Source: Kiritimatiellia bacterium
GTDB taxonomy: Bacteria > Verrucomicrobiota > Kiritimatiellia > SLAD01
Assembly (NCBI GenBank): GCA_007134735.1
Contig: SLKG01000071.1
Coordinates: forward strand, 1-41,854
Reading direction: 5' to 3'
DNA length: 41,854 bases
Shown here one piece after another: positions 8,833-17,509 of this stretch. Made by a program: the position numbers and the translations under genes. The notes beneath the pieces are model-generated. The model saw nothing but the letters and a program-made list of their open reading frames with translations, ran no database searches and was not told where the DNA came from. Every line of letters begins with the position of its first letter. Within the stretch, counting starts at the first letter, position 1.

Positions 8833-9225
8833 TCAACCGGGCGGCGTGCCTTCCTTGTGCAACGGCCTGAAACTCAGCGAAATGGAATTGACGCAATGAC
8901 GCAGATTGTTCGGCGTCAGGCGTTCCCCCTCAAAGACATGCCCCAAATGCGCGTCGCACCGCCGGCACACAATTTCGGTGCGTATGCCGTCCGGATCGGG
9001 ATGACGCCCAACGGCTCCTTCGATCTCATCATCGAAAGCCGGCCACCCGCACCCGGCATCGAACTTATGTTCCGCCTGAAACAATGGGGCGCCACACTGT
9101 TTGCAGAGATACACCCCCGGTTCAAAATGCCGGAGATATTTTCCGGAACCCGGCGGTTCGGTACCTTTTTCCAGTATGACCCGCCGTTCCTGCGGGGTCA
9201 GTTCCTGTCCGGATTCGAATTTCAC
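8833..9225 (-). CDS. msrB: Peptide-methionine (R)-S-oxide reductase
   Basis: This 130-residue protein reduces R-methionine sulfoxide in oxidised proteins. Zinc cysteines are C41, C44, C87 and C90 (CKQC and CRRC), the nucleophile is C111 in RHCVNS, and C59 in AGCGWPAF is in place as a resolving Cys. A GTG at 9225 is chosen as start: it is preceded by AGGAGG (9237-9242), gives the usual family N-terminus, and lies downstream of a strong promoter at 9347-9375. An in-frame ATG at 9402 would lie upstream of that promoter's start site and add 59 unrelated residues. It is the first gene of the minus-strand run with ldhA and phhB. Confidence 0.92.
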   Translation of the reverse strand: MKFESGQELTPQERRVILEKGTEPPGSGKYLRHFEPGVYLCKQCGAPLFQAEHKFDAGCGWPAFDDEIEGAVGRHPDPDGIRTEIVCRRCDAHLGHVFEGERLTPNNLRHCVNSISLSFRPLHKEGTPPG

Positions 9226-9236
9226 AGCGGATTTAG

Positions 9237-9242
9237 CCCTCC
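9237..9242 (-). promoter_or_regulatory. Ribosome binding site deciding the msrB GTG start
   Basis: AAAAGGAGGG on the minus strand is 11-12 nt before GTG at 9225. The spacing is slightly long, but no other start codon fits both this site and the conserved protein N-terminus. Confidence 0.6.
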
Positions 9243-9346
9243 TTTTTACCCCCGGCTTACGCGGAGCCCCGCCTGGACCACACGATATTCGGCGGATCCG
9301 TACGAGCAACAACCTTCCAGCTTCCAACGCCCGGCCTGTGCGGTAC

Positions 9347-9375
9347 AGTATAATACGCCCCGGCATAAAGTTCAA
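9347..9375 (-). promoter_or_regulatory. Sigma70-type promoter of msrB
   Basis: On the minus strand TTGAAC (9370-9375) and TATACT (9347-9352) are separated by exactly 17 nt, close to the consensus. The predicted transcript start near 9340 gives a leader of about 115 nt before the msrB GTG. This promoter probably also serves ldhA and phhB. Confidence 0.65.
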
Positions 9376-9634
9376 GGCGACAGGCGGCATCAGACCTCGC
9401 ACGTAAGGGATCTACATGCCGCTCTTGACACATCCGATGGATGCCGACTATTATCCGTACGCAAAAGCGCCACGTTGGTGCCGCACGCCACGTTCCGCGT
9501 GTCCACGCGAACGCGTTATCGTGTCCCGTATCCGCGAATATCCAAATCGGGTATAGGACTCTCCGGCGGAGCCTGTCGCTTATTTTAGTATTTCGTGTGA
9601 GTACATTCGATCGATCGGAAGGATGGTTGAAGAA

Positions 9635-10138
9635 ATGACCGTAGAAACCGAACTTGGCAATATTCTGGAATGGGTTAAAAGCATGCGGCGCCGCGTGCAC
9701 GAATTGGCGCGGGAATGGGAGGACGAGGAAGGCAACCTGATCATGATCCTGCACGCGATCCAGAATGAGTTCGGATACATTCCCCGCGGAGTGGCGAACG
9801 AGCTGGCGAACGAACTGGGAATCAATATGGCGCGGATTTATGAGGTAATCACCTTTTACAACTATTTCCGGCTGACGCCTCCGGGCCGCCACCATATCCA
9901 GGTCTGCATGGGCACGGCCTGTTATCTGAAAGGGGCCATGCAGCTGCACGATGATTTGGACCGGGAACTGCGATTGCTGGAGGCGTCCGGCGGACGCGAG
10001 GGCGAATTTCAGCTGGAATCCGTGCGATGCATCGGCTGTTGCGGCATGGCTCCCGCCGTGGTGGTGGATGGCGAAACACACGGGCGCTTAAACCCCAGCG
10101 ACGCGCGAACCATTCTAAAGCAGACGCGGAGAGCATAA
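9635..10138 (+). CDS. hndA: NuoE-like [2Fe-2S] subunit of NAD(P)-linked [FeFe] hydrogenase
   Basis: This 167-residue thioredoxin-like ferredoxin subunit corresponds to HndA/HydC/NuoE. The helical N-terminal part (about 1-80) includes the family text LIMILHAIQNEFGYIP and ARIYEVITFYN. The [2Fe-2S] ligands are all present as C91 and C96 (CMGTAC), then C132 and C136 (CIGCC). It passes electrons between the flavin subunit and the hydrogenase. ATG at 9635 is preferred to the in-frame ATG at 9623, because the purine-rich GGAAGG ends immediately against the latter. Its stop abuts the hndC ATG with no gap, implying coupled translation. Confidence 0.93.
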   Translation: MTVETELGNILEWVKSMRRRVHELAREWEDEEGNLIMILHAIQNEFGYIPRGVANELANELGINMARIYEVITFYNYFRLTPPGRHHIQVCMGTACYLKGAMQLHDDLDRELRLLEASGGREGEFQLESVRCIGCCGMAPAVVVDGETHGRLNPSDARTILKQTRRA

Positions 10139-12103
10139 ATGGAATCGAAACAGCTTACAGCGGGTGATCTCGAGGCGTACTGGGTGGAAACCCCGCCGAC
10201 CCAGCCCTGGATCCGGGTTGGGATGGATACCGGCGGCATCGCCGCCGGTGCGCGGCGTGTGTATAAGGCCCTGGTGGAGGCTCGTGACCAACTGGGCCTG
10301 CCCCACGATATCCGCCAGACGGGTTCCCTGGGATTGTCCTACGCGGATCCGGTTGTTGAGGTGGGCGACGCATCCGGATCAACGGTCGTATTCGGGTCCA
10401 TGGACGAGGAATCCGCTCGTGACCTGGTCCGGCAATACGGCCGGGACGGAAATCTTCTGGAGGATCGGGTTATCGCGTCTCATGACCGGGGCCGGGCATT
10501 TGACGGTCAGCCGCAAACGGCCATCCTGGTCAAGGATACCGGTACAGGGAAATCCGAGGACCGCACGGCAGTCTTCCAGGAGTTGATTCGCGAGGAACTG
10601 GTCGTCCACGGATTGGACAAGCGGGTCAAGGTTTACCGCGCCATGGACATGGGGCTCTATCAACGCGGCATCTGCGTGCAATTGCTGCCGTCCCGCGTCA
10701 CGTATGCGGACGTCCATGGGCCGGATATCCGGCGTATCATCGCGGAAAGCCTGCGCGGGGGCCAGGTATTGGAAGACTTGCTGGAAACCAGCGGGGAACT
10801 CCAGGAGCGTATTGTCCTGCGCCATTGCGGCCGTATTGATCCGGACGAATTGGATTCCTACCTGCGGGCGGGTGGTTATCGCGGCCTGAAACGCGCCCTG
10901 CTGGAGATGAGCCCGGAAGAGGTCATCGAAGATATGAAGGTGAGCGGACTGCGCGGCCGCGGCGGGGCCGGGTATCCGACCTGGCTGAAGTGGAAATTAA
11001 CCCGCGATCCGGTCTCCGACCGGAAGTTTGTTATTTGCAACGGCGACGAAGGGGATCCGGGCGCCTTCATGGATCGAAGCGTTTTGGAAGGCGATCCGCA
11101 CGCGGTGCTGGAAGGCCTGATGATCTCCGCGTACGCAATCGGCGCGGACACGGGATTCTTCTACATTCGCGCGGAATATCCGCTGGCCATTGAACGCGTC
11201 CAGCGCGCCATTGACCAGTGCCGTGCGGCGGGCCTGCTCGGCCCGAACATCCTGGGCAGCGGATTTTCATTCGATGCGCGCGTGCGTCTGGGCGCAGGAG
11301 CCTTCGTCTGCGGCGAGGAAACCGCCCTGATCGCCTCCATTGAAGGCCGCCGGGGAAGTCCCGAGCCCCGTCCGCCCTACCCTTCGGTCAAGGGCCTGTG
11401 GGACAAACCGACCTCCATCAACAATGTGGAAACCTTGGCGGCCGTTTCCTCGATTCTTGACCGGGGCGGCAATTGGTACGCCGGTTTTGGCACGGAACAG
11501 TCCCGCGGCACCAAGGTGTTCGCGGTGACCGGCAAGATCCGAAACCCACAGTTGGTCGAAGTGCCGATGGGCATATCCATCGGGGCCATCATCGAGGATA
11601 TCTGCGGGGGTGCGGTATCCGGTTCGAATATCAAGGCGGTCCAGACCGGAGGACCCTCCGGCGGCGTCATACCCCGCGAGAAGATGGATGTGCCGGTAAC
11701 CTACGAGAGCTTGCAGGAACTGGGCTCGATCATGGGTTCGGGCGGCATGCTGGTTATGGATACAAGCGATTCCATGGTGGACGTGGCCAAGTTTTACCTG
11801 GGCTTCTGCGTGGACGAATCCTGCGGAAAGTGCGCGCCCTGCCGTATCGGCGGATACCAGATGCTGAAGATCCTGGAAAGGATGCATTCCGGAAATGGAA
11901 AACCGGAGGACTTGGTCATCATACGGGATATCTGTCATTGCATGCGCACCGCATCCCTGTGCGGTCTCGGACAGACCGCACCCAATCCCGTGCTCTCGAC
12001 CCTCCAATACTTTGAGCAGGAATACCTCGACCTGGTTAGCGCGCCGGTAACCGGAACATCGCGCCCGCGTCGCAAGGTCACGACCTCTTTGAAAGGGTTT
12101 TAA
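10139..12103 (+). CDS. hndC: NuoF-like flavin/NAD-binding subunit of [FeFe] hydrogenase, with two Cys-free Trx-like modules
   Basis: This 654-residue subunit oxidises or reduces NAD(P)(H) through FMN. The FMN/NAD region contains GRGGAGYPTWLKW (273-285), CNGDEGDPGAFMDR (300-313) and GAGAFVCGEETALI (386-399). The N3-type [4Fe-4S] ligands are C562, C565 and C568 (SCGKCAPC) and C608. Residues 24-110 and 127-205 look like two thioredoxin-like ferredoxin modules, but the ligands are gone: VGMDTGGIAAGA and TGSLGLSYADP replace the usual CxGTxC and GCxGxC, and the second copy reads ILVKDTGTGKSED and AMDMGLYQRG. The C-terminal 2x[4Fe-4S] ferredoxin extension of many HydB proteins is absent; the chain ends about 45 residues after C608. 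GGAG lies 8 nt before the ATG. It sits between hndA and hndD. Confidence 0.93.
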   Translation: MESKQLTAGDLEAYWVETPPTQPWIRVGMDTGGIAAGARRVYKALVEARDQLGLPHDIRQTGSLGLSYADPVVEVGDASGSTVVFGSMDEESARDLVRQYGRDGNLLEDRVIASHDRGRAFDGQPQTAILVKDTGTGKSEDRTAVFQELIREELVVHGLDKRVKVYRAMDMGLYQRGICVQLLPSRVTYADVHGPDIRRIIAESLRGGQVLEDLLETSGELQERIVLRHCGRIDPDELDSYLRAGGYRGLKRALLEMSPEEVIEDMKVSGLRGRGGAGYPTWLKWKLTRDPVSDRKFVICNGDEGDPGAFMDRSVLEGDPHAVLEGLMISAYAIGADTGFFYIRAEYPLAIERVQRAIDQCRAAGLLGPNILGSGFSFDARVRLGAGAFVCGEETALIASIEGRRGSPEPRPPYPSVKGLWDKPTSINNVETLAAVSSILDRGGNWYAGFGTEQSRGTKVFAVTGKIRNPQLVEVPMGISIGAIIEDICGGAVSGSNIKAVQTGGPSGGVIPREKMDVPVTYESLQELGSIMGSGGMLVMDTSDSMVDVAKFYLGFCVDESCGKCAPCRIGGYQMLKILERMHSGNGKPEDLVIIRDICHCMRTASLCGLGQTAPNPVLSTLQYFEQEYLDLVSAPVTGTSRPRRKVTTSLKGF

Positions 12104-12104
12104 G

Positions 12105-13874
12105 ATGATCCAGCAAACAGCCATGGTCCGCGCAAAGATTAACGGTACGCCCGTGGAGGTTCCGGAAGGCGCCAGTATTCTCGATGCGGCCCGTAAAAGC
12201 GGAGTCCGGATTCCGACCCTGTGCCAACACCCTGATTTGCTTCCGACCGCCGCCTGCGGTTTGTGTATCGTGAAAATCGCCGGGGAAAACCGTATGCCGC
12301 GCGCCTGCGCGACCGCCTTGCGCGACGGCATGGAGATCACCACACACGACGGCGAGTTAACGCAAATCCGCCGCATGGTACTGGAACTGATCCTGTCCAC
12401 GCATCCCAACGCCTGCCTGACCTGCGGGCGCAACGGAAATTGCGAATTGCAGACCCTGGTGGGCGAGTTCGGCGTACGGGACGACCGGCTGGAAAAGCAT
12501 GTGCGCGATGTCCCGCCGGACTGCTCAAACGGGTCCATCACCATCGATTTCAGCAAATGCATCAATTGCGGCCGCTGTGTGTATGTCTGCCAGGAAATCC
12601 AGAATGTCTGGGCGCTGTCGATCCTCAATCGGGGCATTCACACGCGCATGGCGCCCGCGGGCGATATTTCCCTGGCCGATTCCCCCTGCATCAAGTGCGG
12701 TCAGTGCGCTGCCCATTGCCCGACCGGCGCCATTATCGAACATGACGAAACCGCCGCGGTCTGGGATGCGTTGCGGGATCCCGACATGTTTTGTTCCGTG
12801 CAGATCGCGCCCAGTGTGCGGGTGGCTCTCGGCGAGGAATTCGGCTATCCGCCGGGCACCAACCTCACCCGCCGGATTTATGCCATCCTGCGGCGACTCG
12901 GATTCCAGGCCGTTTTCGATACGAATTTTTCAGCCGACCTGACCATCATGGAGGAGGCCAGTGAATTCGTGGAGCGCTTTGCGCATGGCAAAGGTCCGTT
13001 GCCGCTGATCACCTCCTGCTGTCCGGCCTGGACGGATTACATGGAGAAGTATCATCAGGATTTCATACCGAATTTCTCGACCGCAAAAAGCCCCCAACAA
13101 ATGCTGGGCGTAATGGCCAAGACCTATTATTCCGAGAAGATGGGCATTGACCCGGCCCGGCATTACCAAGTCTCCATTATGCCGTGCACCGCCAAGAAGT
13201 ATGAGCTGGAACGCACCGATGAAATGTTCGCGTCCGGTCACCAGGATGTGGACGTGACCCTCACCACCCGCGAACTGGCCCGCTTCATCAAGCAGTCCGG
13301 CCTGGTGTTCCGCGAGATGCCGGAAGAGGACGCGGACTCCCTGCTGGGCGAGTATACCGGTTCGGGTACCATCTTCGGCACGACCGGCGGGGTCATGGAG
13401 GCGGCTTTGCGAACGGCGTATTACCTCGTGACCGGCGAAAACCTGCCGCCGGACGGCCTCGAGATCATGCCCGTGCGCGGGCTCGAAGGCGTCAAGGAAG
13501 CCGAGATGGATATCCGGGGAGCCACCATACGCGTGGCCGTCGCCCACGGCATGGCCAACGTCGACAAGGTACTCGACAAGGTCCGCCAGGCGCGCGAACG
13601 CGGCGAGGAATCCCCGTATCATTTCATCGAGGTCATGGCCTGTCCGGGAGGGTGCATCGGCGGTGGCGGCCAGCCGTACGGGATCAGTAACGAGGTACGG
13701 CGTAAACGTATGGAAGGCTTGTACCAGGATGACCATGATCGGGCATTGCGTTGCTCACATGAGAATCCCTCGATCAAACAGATCTACAACGAGTTCCTTG
13801 GAGCCCCGTTAAGCGAAAAGTCCGAGAAATTGCTCCACACGCGGTACAAGCCTCGCCGATCTTATTTGCGATAG
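12105..13874 (+). CDS. hndD: [FeFe] hydrogenase catalytic subunit
   Basis: This 589-residue catalytic subunit is about the length of HndD. An N-terminal [2Fe-2S] domain has C40, C51, C54 and C68. A His-Cys3 cluster follows (H100, C104, C107, C113), then two [4Fe-4S] clusters (C152, C155, C158, C162 and C195, C198, C201, C205). The H-cluster motifs are complete: TSCCPAW (303-309), MPCTAKKYE (359-367) and MACPGGCIGGGGQP (511-524), with the proton-relay Cys in the first. The small-subunit region is fused at the C-terminus and ends KPRRSYLR. It makes or consumes H2 in the cytosol and needs HydE, HydF and HydG, which are not in this window. The start is 1 nt after the hndC stop, with AAGGG upstream. 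Confidence 0.96.
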   Translation: MIQQTAMVRAKINGTPVEVPEGASILDAARKSGVRIPTLCQHPDLLPTAACGLCIVKIAGENRMPRACATALRDGMEITTHDGELTQIRRMVLELILSTHPNACLTCGRNGNCELQTLVGEFGVRDDRLEKHVRDVPPDCSNGSITIDFSKCINCGRCVYVCQEIQNVWALSILNRGIHTRMAPAGDISLADSPCIKCGQCAAHCPTGAIIEHDETAAVWDALRDPDMFCSVQIAPSVRVALGEEFGYPPGTNLTRRIYAILRRLGFQAVFDTNFSADLTIMEEASEFVERFAHGKGPLPLITSCCPAWTDYMEKYHQDFIPNFSTAKSPQQMLGVMAKTYYSEKMGIDPARHYQVSIMPCTAKKYELERTDEMFASGHQDVDVTLTTRELARFIKQSGLVFREMPEEDADSLLGEYTGSGTIFGTTGGVMEAALRTAYYLVTGENLPPDGLEIMPVRGLEGVKEAEMDIRGATIRVAVAHGMANVDKVLDKVRQARERGEESPYHFIEVMACPGGCIGGGGQPYGISNEVRRKRMEGLYQDDHDRALRCSHENPSIKQIYNEFLGAPLSEKSEKLLHTRYKPRRSYLR

Positions 13875-13875
13875 T

Positions 13876-15306
13876 ATGAACGCGCCTGACGTCGTTGCTT
13901 TTTGGGCTTACATCGCGGGCATCTCGGTGTTCGGATACGTTCTACACCGGCGGCGCCACTCTGATATCTTCCTGGCCGGGCGCGCCATGGGATGGTTCCC
14001 CATCGGTTTGTCGGTGATGATCACCCTCTTCAGCGCCATTAATTTCGTGGCCTTTCCGACCGAGGTCATGGACCACGGACTGTACGTGTTGGCGTCCCTG
14101 CCGGTCTTCGTGCTGGTAGCCATACCGATTACGCGTGTGTTCATCCCGTATTTTCACAGGATGAAATTGACCAGTGTGTACGCCTGCCTGGAGGACCGCT
14201 TCGACCGGCGAACGCGACTCCTGGCCAGCGGACTGTTCCTCCTCTGGCGTCTCTTCTGGATGGCCACGGCCCTGTACGCTTCGGCATTGGTTCTGAGTGC
14301 CGTAACCGATCTACCGTTGTGGGCGCTGATCATCATGGCGGGCGGCGTGGCGGCCTTCTACACGGCCATCGGCGGCATCCGGGTGGTGATGTGGACCGAC
14401 GTCATCCAATTCGTCATTCTACTCGGCGGAATCGGCGCGGCGGTAGGGTTTACGGTGGCCACACAGGAAGGCGGATGGGCCGGGTTATGGGCACACGCAC
14501 AAGCCGGGGGACAGCTTCGACCGTTTCACCCGTTCGATCCGGATTTCTTTTCGTGGCGTCCGACCGTACGCATCACCTTGTGGAGCGGTTTGATCGGAAC
14601 CTTTGTCGCCTTTCTGACCCGGTACGGCGCGGACCAGATGGTCGTGCAACGCTATTTTACCGCCCGTGACCTCCGCTCGGCCGTACGCGGATTCTGGTGG
14701 AACGTTCTCGCGGCGCTGACCGCCCTCGTGTTGCTGGCGTTCCTGGGAATCGCCATCGCGGCGACCCACGGCGATGCGGACACCCCCGCCATGATGCGGT
14801 TTGGCGCGTTTGCCAAAGCCCTGCCCTTCGGCCTCACCGGGGTCCTGGCCGCCGGACTGCTTGCGGCCACCATGTCGAGCGTGGACTCCGGGTTAAACGC
14901 CTGCCTGGCGGCGTGGATGACGGATTTTGAAGGACGTCCCGCCGGAACCGCACCCGCCCGTCAACCGGAAGGCCGCTATCGTATCCTGGTGATCGTCCTC
15001 ACTGTTATCACGATCGCCCTGGCCTTCCTCGTGGGCCGTACGGGGGATTTATTCACGATCGTAAACCGTGTCATCAACGGCATCGGATCCCCCCTTCTGG
15101 CGTTGATGCTTTTGGCCCTTTTCAGCCGGCGATGTACCGCGCGGGGCGCCTGGATCGGAGGATGGATCGGGGCCGTATCATCGCTGGCCATCAGCTTTGG
15201 CTGGGCGGGTCTGGCTCTGCACTATTACGCCGTCGCCAACCTGCTCGTCACGTTGGCGGCCTGCCTGATCGCGTCGGCGCTGACCGCCGGTCCCCGACAC
15301 GGATGA
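13876..15306 (+). CDS. Sodium:solute symporter
   Basis: This 476-residue membrane protein of the SSS family has about 13 hydrophobic segments. Family landmarks include FLAGRAMGWFPIGLSVMITLFSAI near the N-terminus (helix 1-2 region), FYTAIGGIRVVMWTDVIQF (about 155-175) and LLAATMSSVDSGLNA (about 330-345), where the Ser-Ser is typical of the Na2 site. The substrate (sugar, amino acid, organic acid or other) cannot be told. It starts 1 nt after hndD and so is probably in the hydrogenase operon, although such symporters are not part of known hydrogenases; the link may be only transcriptional. Confidence 0.9.
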   Translation: MNAPDVVAFWAYIAGISVFGYVLHRRRHSDIFLAGRAMGWFPIGLSVMITLFSAINFVAFPTEVMDHGLYVLASLPVFVLVAIPITRVFIPYFHRMKLTSVYACLEDRFDRRTRLLASGLFLLWRLFWMATALYASALVLSAVTDLPLWALIIMAGGVAAFYTAIGGIRVVMWTDVIQFVILLGGIGAAVGFTVATQEGGWAGLWAHAQAGGQLRPFHPFDPDFFSWRPTVRITLWSGLIGTFVAFLTRYGADQMVVQRYFTARDLRSAVRGFWWNVLAALTALVLLAFLGIAIAATHGDADTPAMMRFGAFAKALPFGLTGVLAAGLLAATMSSVDSGLNACLAAWMTDFEGRPAGTAPARQPEGRYRILVIVLTVITIALAFLVGRTGDLFTIVNRVINGIGSPLLALMLLALFSRRCTARGAWIGGWIGAVSSLAISFGWAGLALHYYAVANLLVTLAACLIASALTAGPRHG

Positions 15307-15399
15307 ACGCCATTCACTCCGGCATTGTATTCGCCGCTCGATATGCAATACTGCGGTCGGTTCATCGGTTCGAATCATGTGTATGGGGAGAAGGCGCAT

Positions 15400-16263
15400 A
15401 TGAAAGGCATCATTCTGGCCGGCGGCGCCGGCACCAGGCTGCATCCGGTTACGCGTGCAATCAGCAAGCAATTGCTGCCCGTGTACGACAAGCCCATGAT
15501 CTATTACCCCCTTTCCACACTGATGCTGGCCGGCATACGCGATGTGCTGATCATCAGCACGCCGAATGACCTTTCCCTGTTTGAGCGACTCCTGGGCGAC
15601 GGTTCGCACATCGGCATGCGATTGTCCTATAAGGAACAGCCGGCTCCGGAAGGATTGCCGCAAGCCTTCCTCATTGGAGCGGAGTTCATCGGAGACGATT
15701 CGGTGGCTCTGATCCTGGGCGACAACGTCTTCTATGGATATAAATTCTCCTCCATGCTGCAGACGGCCGCGGCGCGCACCGGCCAATCGACCATTTTTAC
15801 CTACCCGGTCGTGGATCCTCAACGCTACGGGGTGGTTGAACTCGATGCGGATAACCGGCCGATCAGCCTGGCGGAAAAACCGGAAAAACCGGCATCGAAC
15901 CTCGCGGTGACCGGGTTGTACTTCTTTGACAACCGGGTGGTGGATATTGCCCGTGGACTCAAGCCGTCAAAGCGGGGCGAACTGGAAATTCTGGATACCA
16001 TTCGGCCGTATATGGAAAGGGGCGAATTGGTTGTGCAGGTTTTGGGCCGGGGATTCGCCTGGCTGGATACCGGAACGGTTGATTCCCTGTTGGAAGCCGG
16101 TACGTTTGTTGAAACGATAGAACGCCGGCAGGGCCTGAAAATATCCTGTATCGAGGAGATTGCCTGGCGCATGAAGTTTATTACCACGGATCAGCTGCGC
16201 GCCCTGGGAGAAGAGATGCAATCGAACGGCTATGGTCAATACCTCCTGAAGCTGACCGGATAG
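15400..16263 (+). CDS. rmlA: Glucose-1-phosphate thymidylyltransferase
   Basis: This 287-residue enzyme makes dTDP-glucose from glucose-1-phosphate and dTTP, the first step towards dTDP-rhamnose and related sugars. The nucleotide-binding start [14 protein letters not shown] and [16 protein letters not shown] (about 23-38) are nearly canonical, with the metal-binding D in [10 protein letters not shown] and the later EKPEKPASN and [12 protein letters not shown]. The ATG at 15400 is favoured: GGGGAGAAGG lies 6-8 nt upstream and the family starts with MKGIILAGG; 25 further codons up to 15325 are not conserved. rmlB, rmlC and rmlD are not adjacent, so the product must be used by enzymes coded elsewhere. 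Confidence 0.95.
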   Translation: MKGIILAGGAGTRLHPVTRAISKQLLPVYDKPMIYYPLSTLMLAGIRDVLIISTPNDLSLFERLLGDGSHIGMRLSYKEQPAPEGLPQAFLIGAEFIGDDSVALILGDNVFYGYKFSSMLQTAAARTGQSTIFTYPVVDPQRYGVVELDADNRPISLAEKPEKPASNLAVTGLYFFDNRVVDIARGLKPSKRGELEILDTIRPYMERGELVVQVLGRGFAWLDTGTVDSLLEAGTFVETIERRQGLKISCIEEIAWRMKFITTDQLRALGEEMQSNGYGQYLLKLTG

Positions 16264-16312
16264 CGGCGGGGGCAATTGATTACGGCCCCGGCCTCCATGC
16301 CTCACACGGGGA

Positions 16313-17386
16313 ATGGCATCGGTTGACCACAGTGCCGGCAAGATGAGTCATGCGATGGCTGTTTTCAATCAAATCGGATACGTTATGCGAGCGATGCTCG
16401 GTTCACGGATCGTCCGCCTCGTTCTGTTGATCGGGTTGTTCTACGGAGGAATGCGGGTCATGATTCACATGCCGGGAGCCCCCTTCACCGGCGACCTCCC
16501 CCCGCTTACGGAGGAGGAAATCGTCTTGCGCGACGAGCTGGAACGTCTGGTTCGGCATCTGGCCGATGTCATCGGCGAACGCAACGTGTTTCGTCCCGGG
16601 CCGTTGCAACAGTCCGTTGATTTCATCCGCGAAGAGTTTCATAAGGCCGGATACGATGTGTCCATGCAGGGATATGAAGTCCGCGGTGTGGAATCCTTCA
16701 ATATCGAGGTCGAGATCCCCGGAACGGATCGTGCCGACGAGATCGTCCTTATCGGGGGACATTACGATTCCGTGATCGGGAGCCCCGGCGCAAACGACAA
16801 TGCCACAGGCGCGGCGGCTACCATTGCCCTGGCCCGGCATTTTGCCGAGTATCGTCCGTCCCGCACGCTCCGTTTTGTTGCATTTGTGAACGAGGAACCT
16901 CCTTTTTTCCAAACGCATAACATGGGAAGCCTTGTCTATGCGCGACGGAGCCGGGAGCGCGGTGAACACATCACGGCCATGATCAGTTTGGAAACAATCG
17001 GTTATTACTCGGATGAGCCGGGCAGCCAGAGGTATCCCTTTCCCCTTCGTCTATTTTACCCGTCCAAGGGAAACTTCATCGGCTTTATCGGCAATGTGCG
17101 TTCTCGGGACCTGGTTCGCCGCGCGATCGGCGTGTTCCGCGAAGATGCGGACTTCCCCTCCGAGGGCGCCGCCCTGCCGGGTTCCATACCCGGTGTAGGA
17201 TGGTCGGATCACTGGTCTTTCTGGAGACAGGGCTATCCCGCCATCATGGTGACGGATACCGCGCTGTATCGCTATCCTCACTATCATTCCCCCCGGGATA
17301 CCTGGGACCGGGTCGATTATGATCGCACGGCCCGTGTCGTCGCCGGGTTGATACGGGTCATCGAGGATCTGGTTGACGGAGAATAG
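16313..17386 (+). CDS. Membrane-anchored M28-family zinc metallopeptidase
   Basis: This 357-residue protein has one N-terminal hydrophobic segment (about 33-52) followed by an M28 aminopeptidase-like domain. Predicted zinc ligands are H150 (GGHYDS), D162 (GANDNATGAA), E195, E227 (SLETIGYY) and H325 (YHSPRDT), with E194 as general base, all in the usual order. The protein is probably an envelope-facing peptidase, anchored facing the periplasm. The true start is uncertain: ATGs at 16313, 16343, 16349 and 16385 are all in frame and none has a clear ribosome site, so the longest is given. The specificity is not known. It follows rmlA by 49 nt on the same strand, but the two have no obvious shared role. 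Confidence 0.82.
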   Translation: MASVDHSAGKMSHAMAVFNQIGYVMRAMLGSRIVRLVLLIGLFYGGMRVMIHMPGAPFTGDLPPLTEEEIVLRDELERLVRHLADVIGERNVFRPGPLQQSVDFIREEFHKAGYDVSMQGYEVRGVESFNIEVEIPGTDRADEIVLIGGHYDSVIGSPGANDNATGAAATIALARHFAEYRPSRTLRFVAFVNEEPPFFQTHNMGSLVYARRSRERGEHITAMISLETIGYYSDEPGSQRYPFPLRLFYPSKGNFIGFIGNVRSRDLVRRAIGVFREDADFPSEGAALPGSIPGVGWSDHWSFWRQGYPAIMVTDTALYRYPHYHSPRDTWDRVDYDRTARVVAGLIRVIEDLVDGE

Positions 17387-17509
17387 AGGGTTCGGACGTA
17401 TCCGCCGCATACGCGTCATGGCCTTCCGTACCGCTGTTGTGAGAACCGCATAGGGGCTCCACGGGCGGCCGCATCCGCGCACGCACGATCGGTCCCGACC
17501 GGCGTTTGA

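Larger units (their letters stand above)
9226..9634. other. Divergent intergenic region between msrB and the hydrogenase operon
   Basis: The 409 nt hold the msrB promoter and leader (minus strand) and the leader of hndA (plus strand). I could not find a convincing plus-strand promoter or a Rex- or FNR-like palindrome near the hydrogenase genes. The plus-strand stretch just before hndA is AT-richer (CTTATTTTAGTATTTCG at about 9580-9597) and is the likeliest promoter location. Confidence 0.45.

Noticed and set aside
9226-9402. N-terminal extension of MsrB from an ATG at 9402
   Set aside because: A strong promoter (9347-9375) lies inside it and its transcript start is past the ATG; a GTG with a ribosome site gives the normal family length.
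11267-12637. A 456-codon minus-strand frame across hndC and hndD
   Set aside because: It overlaps two well-supported hydrogenase genes and shows no family features.
15366-15376. GGTTCGAATCA resembling the T-arm of a tRNA
   Set aside because: No acceptor, D or anticodon arms or CCA context can be drawn around it; it is part of the rmlA leader.
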